Shown here piece after piece: positions 24,853 through 35,181 of a stretch of 64,000 nt of DNA. The DNA is from Helianthus annuus (lineage: Eukaryota > Streptophyta > Magnoliopsida > Asterales > Asteraceae): contig NC_035436.2 of assembly GCF_002127325.2 (NCBI RefSeq), positions 88,237,103 to 88,301,102 on the forward strand. The letters run 5' to 3'. The notes beneath the pieces are model-generated. The model was not told the DNA's origin, did not search any database, and saw only the letters and a list, made by a program, of their open reading frames with translations. The translations under genes were made by a program, and so were the position numbers. The number at the start of each line of letters is the position of its first letter. Position 1 is the first letter of the stretch.

Positions 24853-25060
24853 CTTTGGGAACTTAAAGGATTCTAAGAAAATTTTAAAAGTCTGAACACT
24901 CAAAGAACTCTTTAAGGATCTGCTAAAGAAACTTGAAGATCTGAAGAAAAACAATGAAGATTTGAAGATTTGCAGATCTTCAATGGAATATTTTAAGATG
25001 AGAAGAGAGAAGAAGGGAAGATTCGAAGAAACAGTAATATTCAATCTCCCATCATCGCCT

Positions 25061-25068
25061 ATTTATAC
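25061..25068 (-). promoter_or_regulatory. TATA box of the antisense ORF
   Basis: TATAAATA on the minus strand (ggtataaataggcg) lies about 210 bases upstream of the ATG at 24852. The stretch between is a pyrimidine-rich, stop-containing leader. This suggests the antisense gene has its own promoter rather than using an LTR. Confidence 0.55.
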
Positions 25069-25682
25069 CCATCGCATTTAATGCGATGTGTAACCATGCC
25101 GGAGCAGCTGCGCGCGTGTCCAATCGGGAGGTGACACGTCAGGTGGGAAAGCAAAACAACAGCTACCTCGCGCGCGTGGGCCTCGCTCTCCTGACAACAG
25201 ACGAAACGGCGTGCCTGACATAGTGACAACTCAATCATCACTGTGAGCGGTCAACTCAAATGTCGTTGTCATCACCAACTTGCACCAACCTATCAGTTGC
25301 TTTTTCAAATTTCAAGAAATTTTCCAGCGCAAATGCACAAATTGCTTCAACAAGCTAGGAAGTTGCGCCATGTAAACAACAAATCATTCACATGCGCGCC
25401 AACCTTCCTATCAAACAAGACACCCAAATTTCAAGAATGACCCTGCGCAATGAAGCATGTCACTTCAACAGTAAACCAGGGAGTTGCGCCACGTAATTTA
25501 TAACACACTGCACGTGCACCAGATAGTAGCTGTGCCAAGTACATTGTGATACATTATACGCGCGCCAGCTATTCTAGCTTTGAAGGTGCCTCATGAATAA
25601 TTGAACAAAAGCAGGCTTAACTTCTTACTTTTCTGAGTCTAGAGCTCCACCCACTTGCTTCGCACATGGAAGCAACACTGAA
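25069..25682. other. Spacer between the antisense promoter and the PPT of the Tat-like element
   Basis: The spacer is rich in gcgc words (gcgcgcgtg, ctcgcgcgcgtggg, gcgcgcc) and ttgcgcca/gttgcgccac motifs repeated near 25365 and 25484. No coding region is supported. It probably holds control sequence for the antisense ORF. Confidence 0.45.
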
Positions 25683-25704
25683 CTGGGGGGGACTTGAAGG
25701 GGTA
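25683..25704 (+). other. Polypurine tract of the Tat-like element
   Basis: A purine-rich run (ctgggggggacttgaagggg, then ta) lies just before an LTR-like TGATCCC start. Its orientation is plus, opposite to the neighbouring ORF. Confidence 0.65.
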
Positions 25705-26047
25705 TGATCCCAAATCCTGCGCCGACCAAACAGATCGCGCGCGAGACCATACTTTTAACCGACTAATTTGGTAGCTTTCCCAACCTTGCGCCGATCAAAC
25801 AGGTGTAACCTAGGTCGCGCGCTGGGTCAAGGAAAACATAAGACCAAATTTCACATTTGGCTCCTTAGATGAAAGCCTTCACTTCCTGGACCTTACGCCG
25901 GCTGCATGGGACATTCCTAGTAGCCGCGCGGAGGACAGAAGCGCAGCTAATCTAAGGACAAGTACCAAAGGTACAAGTGGCAGACAATGGACCAATGAGC
26001 GTTCAACAAGTCGTATCCGATCATGCTCCACGATTGACAATCGTACA
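25705..26047 (+). repeat. Tat-like element 3' LTR, left fragment
   Basis: It starts after the PPT with tgatcccaaatcctgcgcc and contains several gcgccga-caaac units. It is interrupted by element A at 26048 (duplication GTACA at 26043-26047) and continues at 42711. Confidence 0.65.
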
Positions 26048-26520
26048 TGTTAGGCCCTAAAGTGTGAGACTGACGCATCAAATTAACACAACGGGTTATG
26101 GTTACGAACTGGGCTTTACCGGGTTAGTTTATATTAGATTGTGGACCTTTATACGTTACTTGGGCCAAGCTTTAGGCCATGTGGGCCAAGCAGGCCCAAG
26201 GGGAGCCCATGTATGGAAGTGGGCTTGAGTTAGTATATAAACAAGTTATTAACTTGTTTTAGGGTTGGAAATCTTGGAGCCTCTTGTTACGAAAAAGTTC
26301 TAGAGTTAGAGAGAGGCGATTCGATTGTGGTGTAGGAACTTGTACCAGACGGTTTTGCTAGTTGATAGTAATAGAATCGTGTGCAAGTTTGAAAGGTGAT
26401 TCGGTTTGTTTTTCGTGTTTCATATTTTCGGTTTATCTTGAATCATCTTGTGTTTGGTTTCCGCACTCTCACAAGATTAGGTTTGATATCATTGAAAGAT
26501 CCGGTTAAACGGGACTTACA
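26048..26520 (+). repeat. Element A 5' LTR (473 bp)
   Basis: It runs from TGTTAGGCCCTAAAG to GGGACTTACA. A TATA-like tagtatataaac lies at about 26232-26243. Eight or so differences from the 3' LTR were counted by eye. Confidence 0.95.
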
Positions 26521-26522
26521 AG

Positions 26523-26535
26523 TGGTATCAGAGCC
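26523..26535 (+). other. Element A primer-binding site
   Basis: TGGTATCAGAGCC lies two bases after the LTR and is complementary to the 3' end of initiator-Met tRNA, the usual primer for plant Copia elements. Confidence 0.9.
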
Positions 26536-28191
26536 TTTAGAACCTATTCTAGGCTCGGTTTGATATCAAATATTCAAGAATTAGAATTTTTGTTCATCGC
26601 GTTCTTCGTGTTCTTGAAGTGTTCATCGGGTTTCTCCTGAAAACTATCCATATTTTGGTGTTTTGATTATTCTTTTTTGTGTTAAAGGATTAATTTTTTT
26701 TTTAAACTGATTTGGAAATTCTTTCTAATTTTGATAAGATTTTAAATCTTTGATTAATTTCCAACAGTTTCCGAAAAAAAATTGCTTCTAAAAGATTTTT
26801 GGTTGACCAGATCTTGTTTCAAAATCATATTGAGGTTGCGAGTTCCCATATCATCTGATCTCGAGTCCACATATTCAAGTCGCAACCGCAATCACTTCGG
26901 TCTCGACTCACAAGTCATCTTGATCTCTTCACTGTTTCGAGTTGTTCACAGTTATCATTCTCGAGTCTCACTGGTCTCGAGTCATCTTCTTCCCGAGCAG
27001 TCTCGAGTCGCAACCTCAGTTCCGACTCGCAACCGAATCCATCATTCGACTCGCAACCATTGATTATCATCATCGTCTGATTTCGAGTTGTACGTTTTCG
27101 AGTCCGACAATTCCGAGCCGCAACCACTGTTTCAAGGTCTCGAGTCATCATCTCAACAACTGGTCTCGACTTCAAGGTCTCGACTCTACGGTCTCGACTC
27201 ACTGTCTTCAATTGGTCTCGAGTCACAGTCTCGACTTATCATCATCATCATCTACAGATTTCGAGTCGCAGCAATAATCACGGAACCTGCAACTCCTTCT
27301 CCGGTCACTATCACCACCGTTGTCATATCCATAACCACACGTCCGTCGTTCAACATCTTCGTTCAGCAAACATCATCATCATCGGTTAACCACCATCTGT
27401 CTGTCATATTAACCATCATTTAACCTCCATAACCACTGTCATCATCATCTACAACCTAATTTATCAGCATCAGCATTCATCATATCCATAATCACCGGCC
27501 GTTTCTTCACCTGCAACATCTACGCCGGTAACCATCAACCTCCGCACATCCGCCTCAACCTGCATCTCCACCTCCGGCCGTCGTTTATCGTCATTTTTCT
27601 CCGGTCATCATCGCCGGAGCACCACTTCGTGTTCCGACAACCACCTTCGATCACTGATCTCCGCTCACCGCTCCTCTGCTGTTCCACTTCGTTGCGGTTG
27701 TCGTTGTTAATCAAATTGAAGAAGACGGGTGTTAGTTGTTGTGACTGCGCCTGATTTAAAAAAAAAAAATTAGGGTTTGTGGACTGGTCTCTTCAAACGA
27801 AGAAGACAGATAGACAGACGTGGTGATAGTTTCTTGTCTAAGTTTTAGAATATTTTAGGTTTTATTATTAAATATATTAATATTAATATTAATAATAATA
27901 ATAACAATCTATCATTAGTTAATCATTAACTTTATTAATATTAATAATTTTAATAATAATAGTTTATATTATTGATTTTAATTAATTAAAATTTTAATTA
28001 AAAAAGGGGGTTTATTTTATAAAAAAAAAAAAAAATTGTTTGTTTGTGATATCGGTCTGACAGGTTTTTGAGGCACGGTTCAGAAAGCGGGTTCATTCGC
28101 GTGCAAAGAGTTTGAGTTAGCGAGTACACGGGTGCTCGTTTGGTTTGTGTTTTGAGGAGAAGAACAAAAGTATCAACCACCCATTGAAATT
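26536..28191 (+). other. Element A leader with CTCGAG-type repeats and an AT-rich tract
   Basis: No gene is supported. From 26858 to 27265 the sequence is built from scrambled tctcgagtc / gtctcgactc / cgagtcgcaacc words. 27270-27720 is rich in catcatc and accac words. 27850-28035 is almost pure A/T with ttaatatt runs and a 15-A tract. Short open frames follow the repeats and have no family resemblance. Confidence 0.6.
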
Positions 28192-30461
28192 ATGACATTA
28201 CGTGAAGAGATACTTTCTGTCTTTTGCACTCCTGAGTGTAGAGAAAGAGTTGAGGCATATCGGTTACACAACGCTGAGTTGATTCAAGATTACAAAGATA
28301 TTAAAAATAAAAACTTTACTTTGGCTAAAAATGAAAAACTTTATAAAGAAAAAATTGAAGCCCAAAGGAAAGATATCATTCAGTTGAAAGAAGATCTCAG
28401 CGCTAAGAATTGTAATTTTTTAGATGCTCTAGCAACAATTAGTGACTTGACCAAAGAACTAGAAGACCTAAAGGTCAAATATCAGGTAAAGAAATTAATA
28501 TTAAAAAAATTTGACACTTCTAGTAATTTGGTCAAGAACATTTGTGATATACAACTAGAGTACAAAGAAAAGAAAGGGGCTGGTTTGGGATACACAAAAA
28601 CTCCTCCTCCATACAATCATAACTATACTTATTTGCCATTCACGGAAGAGGAGTTAATTAATGAGGGCAAGATGACTAATGGACCAAAAATTGATAAGTC
28701 ATCAGTCAACAATGGTCCTGCTGGCAATAAACAGTCAGCCCCGTTAATGAACTTTGTCTCTAAAGCAGATGTTGATCCTAACCAATCGTTTGCATGTGCA
28801 GAAAGGGTAGACTTGAAATGTGAAGACACTCTTGGGGGAGAACAAGCTTTAAATTCTGATTTACCTAAAAATTGTTTTGATGAAAATAATCCTGATCTTG
28901 TTTTGGGACAAAATATTTTTAGTATGTTTCTTCGTTAGCGTCTAATGGGCCTGATGTTTTGGGCAAGACTGATGATGGGTGTGTTGAATCTGTGAACATT
29001 AATTCTGGTGATGAATTGTCTTCAGTTAATGATTGTGAATGTGATGTTTCTAACTCTTCAATTGATGATAGTGGTACAGGTGAGGTTCCTCAGGATACAT
29101 TCAGTGAAACCACTGAAACTACTTCTCAAGAAAATCAAGAATATCCTGATTCTTCTTCTGAATCGGTCTCAGTGGGTGTCCCTAATGTTGAATCTAGTGG
29201 GACCCCATTGGAAACCGTTGATGCATGTGATGCAGAAACACGTGTTGATGAAACTTCTACATCTTCTGAAATTAAAACTGAACCAGATTTTGAAAAAGAA
29301 GAGGTGGTCACATTAAATGAAAAATCACAAGAAAATGTTTCTGAAAAGGAAATTAAAACAGAAACTGAATCGTCTTTTCAAAATGATCCTGATAAAATTA
29401 TAAAAGACGAAAAACATCAGCTGTCTGAATCTCATGCTTGTGCTAGTTTTAATCAACAGGTACAGAAGAAATCAGAAAAGGCACATGGAACACAAGCAAA
29501 GCAACCTAAGCATGCTAAGCAAGCTCGGTCATCTAGATCCATCAGATCAGTTACTGCTGCTAGCTCTCCGAATCTCCATACATTGAAGCGACAGACATGT
29601 TTCAACTGTGGAATTCCTGGGCACATTGCTAGAAATTGTGTTCATCGCCCAAACGTGCAACAAAATGCGAATATTCACTCTTGTGCTGATGTTTGCGAGC
29701 CGGTTCACAACACGCAAAAGGAGCCAAAACGAGCATATCAAAGTCGGGGGTATACGAAGTCCGCTTATCAAGGACAATCACGATCTCATAAGGCTCGTGA
29801 CAAGGTGATTGAAAGCTCCAATAAGGGAGAAAAGATGAAGAATGGTGCTCAGAGCAACAAGACTTCTGCGAACAACAAATACAAGCACCCAAATTCGTCT
29901 TCGTCTAAGAGAAATGTGCAGGCGCATCCAGTGCAAAAAGGATCAGTTTGTCCTTCAGGACCTGCTAGAGCAAATCAAGATGCTCAAAACGTCTTTCCGA
30001 TGAAAAGACAAACTTGCTACAACTGTGGCATTGCGGGTCATATTGCTAGAAACTGCACACGGCGTCCCCATGTACCCTACTATATACAAAATCAGAGGGT
30101 TACACCTAAGGATAACTACCATTCTAAGCCAATGAAGGTATCTTCACCTAAGGCAATGAAGAATGTGAATCCCAAGGTTAAACCTTCTGATGGAGATTGG
30201 AACGCTGCTAAAAACAAACGCAAGGCTGTTCAAGAACAAAAACGTTTCTCTAAAACTAACAAGCCTGAATCAGCTAAAGTTGCTCAATCGAAGGCAACAA
30301 ACACGTTTGTTAAACCAAAACAGATTTGGAAACCCAAATCCAAAGCAGCAACGTCTCCAATCCTTGAAACGAAAGGGGACTTGTGTTTGAAAGAAGTGTC
30401 TTACTTTGATGCTTCAGGAAATCCCAGGACCACGATGGCTTGGGTGCCTATGTCTTACTAA
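28192..30461 (+). pseudogene. Element A gag (coiled coil plus two zinc knuckles), one frameshift
   Basis: The first frame (28192-28938, 248 residues) starts MTLREEILSVFC. It has a heptad-rich coiled coil about residues 25-110 and the motif TPPPYNHNY shared in form with element B. A one-base change near 28923-28938 shifts to the frame that ends at 30461 (500 residues). That part is acidic first, then basic, with zinc knuckles CFNCGIPGHIARNC (about 29598) and CYNCGIAGHIARNC (about 30018), ending FDASGNPRTTMAWVP. From memory, related Gags have a further N-terminal capsid part; here the ATG lies at the coiled coil, so that part seems missing. Its role would be RNA binding and particle assembly. 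Confidence 0.82.
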
Positions 30462-30499
30462 TCTCTTTACCTTTCAGGAACAACTAAGGAGGAGCTGTT

Positions 30500-30549
30500 G
30501 ACAATCTCTGGAATGTTGATAGCGGTTGTTCCAGAGATAAAAACGGGTA
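30500..30549 (+). pseudogene. Protease stub after gag in element A
   Basis: Just downstream of the gag stop, one frame reads WNVDSGCSRDKNG and then stops at 30547. VDSGCSR is the hallmark start of Copia pol (aspartic protease DSG). No pol is recognisable after it. This marks where pol was lost. Confidence 0.7.
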
Positions 30550-32526
30550 ACATTTCACTGTTGCAAAAAGTTCAAATTTTTTTTACATAAGATATGTTTC
30601 CGTTGGAGGAGATTAGAGAAGTAAGATAAGATCAGCAAAAGGTACCATTTAAATTCAGTACTTTGATTTGAATATTGATTAGTCTTCAATCTAATGACAG
30701 AACGGTTAAGCAAAAATATTTTCTTTTCTAGTTCATTACTTTGTATATAAAGTGTCCTTTCTCTAGTAAATGGTAAATTTGCGCAAAAATACAAGATTTA
30801 TGCACAAATTTAGGGGGGGGGGAGAGAGGGACATATAGATAGATATATAGTTTAGGGGGAGAAAATGAGAAAAATACAAAAACATTAGAAAAATGAAAAA
30901 GCCAAAAAGATAAATTGCATGATATGGGAAGTGAAATAAATGTTCGTGTTAAAGGGTTTGACTAACACATGTAAGGTGCCATAGCTGAAAAGACTAGGAT
31001 CTACTGCGATATGTCGATAGGCTTGACGCTCAACATGATAAAAGATACTAAGTGATATAAACATAACGAACTATGTACCATGTGGGTAACATACCAACGG
31101 CGTATGATTTTATGGTCTTAAATCTTGCGTTGATAGATAGCCAACATCTGATGTTTCGGGTCTTTATATTGTTGAATCATCCGGGGATATCTTGGCTGTC
31201 CTTCTGTTCAGAACTAAAATTGTACATGACCCCAGGAAAGAAAGTCACTTGGAATTAGCTCATTTCTATTTGAATGTCTGTATGTTGTCCCGATACACAC
31301 AATTTTGATCTGATTCTGAAATCTTCTCTGAAAAAAGTCGTGTACCTCCTCTGCTGCATCCAGATACATGCTGACCTGGAGGTGCTAGGCAACGACAACT
31401 TCTGCTGCATCCAGATACATGCTGACCTAGTTGTACGTTGTCGCGCTATAGATCTAATACACCCGAAAGAGGCCCTCAAGTGCCCAAAAGAAACCCAAGA
31501 AACCTATATCAAATTGAGAAAAACTCATTTGATCTGTATATTATACCATCTCTGCAAAAGATCTATTCTGTTCTCTTCTCAACCTATTCCCAGTTAAGAT
31601 TTCAGAAATCTGGATTGGACTTGTGAAATATGTGGTAGGGAAGATACTTGCATGATAGAGTGTGTTGTTTATATTTCCGGGATTTGATTAGTATTTATTT
31701 GGGTGTTCATTGTTAAGAAATCAAAACATGATAAAACAGATTATATGCAGACCTAGACACAGTCAGGATATCTTAAAGGATGTCATCAGTATACTCACCT
31801 GCTACGATGAATCGTTGTGCTTACCTTGATCGCAGGGGTATGCCTTGGAATGGGACACACGGGTATATAGTATAATATTACCTTAAGCATATCACGAAGT
31901 TGAAAAATTGAAAGTTGAGCGTTAAAGTTTAAGTGGACAACCATATTGGCAATCGCATAGACCAGTTTGATTAGGCTCGTACTGAAAAGTGTTCCTTATT
32001 CTGCCCGAGAACGAATTTTGATCCCATTGCAATTGTAATTGTATATTATGGTAGTTGTTTATATTTTGAGTTTTTATTTGTTTTTAGTTCTTAAAATTAA
32101 AAATTAAAAAAATAGAAAATTCAAAAATACAAAAATAGTGTCTTGCTTTTCCATAAAACCAAAAAATCCAAAAATATAGTGATTATTTGTTTTTTTTTCT
32201 TAAAATTAAAAATTATAACCGTTCTTGAAGATTAGACTGATCATCAAAAGTTGAAAGAATTTAAATTGTGAAATCCGAGTACAAGTACTTGGATGTACCT
32301 AGTGTTCATATGGTACTCTCCCTGTTGCATAAGAAATGTTTGTTTATAAGTTTGTGAGCATGTGCAGAACTTGATTTCAATTAAGAACAGGGGTTGATGA
32401 AGATTGAGATGCTGTTTGCTGTTCACGAAGTCTGAAGCAGCACAACAACTAGATGTACCTGAGTCAGAAGAATCGGATACGAAACGCCGTCTGACAATGA
32501 AAGTACATTTGAAGAAGTACCATGAA
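30550..32526 (+). other. Noncoding 3' module of element A
   Basis: It is collinear with 1793-3627 of element B. Shared landmarks, in order, include a ttagggggag tract followed by acaaaaacattagaaaa (30852-30905), a gatcta/cttactgcg block (about 31000), gtgggtaac (about 31083), a tcatcagtatactcacct block (31780-31800) and gtttaagtggacaaccat (31927-31945). A repeated ctgctgcatccagatacatg pair lies near 31352 and 31402. No coding is supported. The module resumes at 41973-42219 after G3. Confidence 0.65.
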
Positions 32527-35181
32527 TGTGACAACCCAGACTTTTAAGATCAGTGTGCTTGTTTTCGTACTTCTGATGTATGTCTTGTTTGCATTCTTGT
32601 TACATTAAGTGTGTTAACATAGACGTTTCGTTAGTTTAGGAACCATTCACGTATTGGACCGCCCAACTCATCTCTCGTGTAACCAGTTTCCTTGAAACCC
32701 AAAGGTGTAACTAAAGTGTATATAATTGGGATCGGCCCATTGGGTTGAACCCTCTCCTTTTGATAATCGGCCCAATTCCCTACTTGTAGCATGGACCGAA
32801 CCAATTGAGCCCAATCCCCAACCTTTCCTTTATGTATACGTAGGTTATCTGGGGATTCATTATAATGGTTGCAAACCCTATTTTCCTCTCAAAAATCATC
32901 AACGGCAGTAACTTGAACATCACCGCCGAAGCCTTTTCATTCTTGATTGTTTGACGGCGGTAGTCATACCCCCTCCCTCGAGTTAAGATCCTGGTTAGTA
33001 GTTCCTGTCTGTGGTTATTCATACTTGCATAATATGGGTTATATGTGTTGTTAGTATGTATGAGTTTAGATGTAACGCATGATGTATGTTATGATAATAA
33101 TATGGATGAATCAGGATAGGTGGTCACGGATTCGGTTGCATTACGGCCGGGTCATATCAGTAGCTACGCAATTTAATGTTCTTTTATTTGGATAATTAAC
33201 ATTAATGATTCAATAGTTTTAATAAGAAGGATAGCATGATGAGTAATTATTTATTGTTTGGATCGATCTGGTTGTTCTAATAAGTAATGATGTTATAGAA
33301 GTGGTTCCCATGATTGTGCTTTGTGAAGTGATGAATGCCTGACTATGTTTGACGTAGGCTCTAGGGAATGATGTTGATTAATTATTTAAAACTAGGGGTA
33401 TATATAACAGTGATTGACGAATCCGTAGTGTTGACTAGATGGATTAATGGTTATACTTATAATGATCGATGATGTATATAACCGATATGATCGTGCTTAT
33501 AATAATCGTGAGTAGTGATTTATGTGTTTGGCATAATTGTAATCGATGCATGAGAACTGATGCTGGCCGATAGCATGGAATCATAGGATAGGGTCGGTTC
33601 TTGTTTATCAATTTGTGAGATGAATTTGATTATATAAGTATTATAAGGGCCTTGAAAATTGTGAAGCTTATCTTGAGCAAATTGATGGTGCTATCGTTGG
33701 GAATGCACAAAGACTAATGATGATGTTGGGTGGCATAATTAATATAGTATATGATTTGTGAAAAACCTTATTATTTACAAATGAATGGTGCCATAATTAA
33801 CGTTGCATATGATAATGATTAGTGTTATAAAAATGGTTTAAATCATTAAAGTTTTGTGTTGTGGGTTCCTTGCAAGTAGACTGGGCCGCATAACAGCCGA
33901 ACCACACAAATAGAACGGGCCAGCCAGTTCATTAGAGTATGCGAAGTGGGCTGCACAAACAACGGTCCGCGTATTGGATTGGCACCCGAGTGGGCGGTAC
34001 ATTTCATCGGGTTTGCATCATACGGGCTGCACATATATATTAATTAGGCTTGATATGTATGCAAATAAACTTAGGTATGCATGTACGATATAGGGTTAAG
34101 TTACCACATTTTAATTGAGAATGTGACGACACTATGTGAAAGACTTTACTATCATGACTTAAATTACATGCGTGAGTTACTTGTACAATAAATGTGCTTT
34201 TTTTTATGTGGACGGTGACTACGTGAGTTAATGGTATATGTGATATGCAATCTATGTGCACATAAAACTGACCGTTATCGGTAACTATGGTAGGACGCGG
34301 TTGATCAACTGGTAATTAAGTAGTAAATCTTACCGAGCAAACCAAAGGTGAGTTCACTGCACTTTTCTAAGCATGCGTCCCGGTGGTTTGGGACATCTGG
34401 TAAACGTTTCTAAAGGGAATACTGGGTAAACTGTTTATTTGGGATGTTGGTTATTGAACACAGTATAAATCATGTAAGACCCCATACATCTACCGTGTTG
34501 CTGAAGAAGCAACAAGGTATTTAGTTGATAGCGCTATTAGGTTTGGCACCCTCACACCGGGCCGAAAGGACGGGCATGAACTAATTACCTAGACCTCATG
34601 ACCAATGCCTAGTTAGAGGCATTGGGGTTGGGCATTCACATCGTGTACATATAAGACCCCTTACATCTATTCAAGGTTGTTTGATACCTTGACATCATGA
34701 CCAATGCCTAAACGGAGGCATTGGGGTTGGGCATTCACATCTAGTCGCCATATATGGTAATCGAGTAATAACAACATCAAAACAAAACGTTAAATTGTCT
34801 TAAACACACATCTGGTAACTAAACACGTTAACAAAACTTTGAACTCACCAGCGTCGTCTGACACACTTGTCTGCATGCTTGCAGGTCTGTAGGGTTATAT
34901 CATGGAACTTGCTATCTGGAAGGCTGGAGTGGTCATGGGTCGAGATACGTGGAATCGCAACATAAGACTAATGGTTTTTACATGTGGTTTATACACACTT
35001 AACAAATGAATTATGCTTCCGCTGTATACTGTGAATTGTTTGTAACGTTGTAACTCTTAATGCTAATAAATGAAAGTTTTTATTTAAATACATACTATAG
35101 TTCAATGTGATTGGTGGCTTGGATCCTGGTACGTCACACGTCCCGTGGTGTTTCCGCTTGTGGTATTTTGGGGGTGTGACA
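32527..35181 (+). repeat. G3 5' LTR
   Basis: It runs from TGTGACAACCCAGACTTTT to GGGGGTGTGACA. A TATA-like gtatataattggg is near 32717. A repeated pair of gaccaatgcctag/ggaggcattggggttgggc segments lies at 34597-34640 and 34690-34735. Confidence 0.95.

Noticed and set aside
26782..27423. Frames of 93-111 codons rich in Ser, Arg, His
   Set aside because: Products of the CTCGAG-type word repeats; all frames are open for the same reason.
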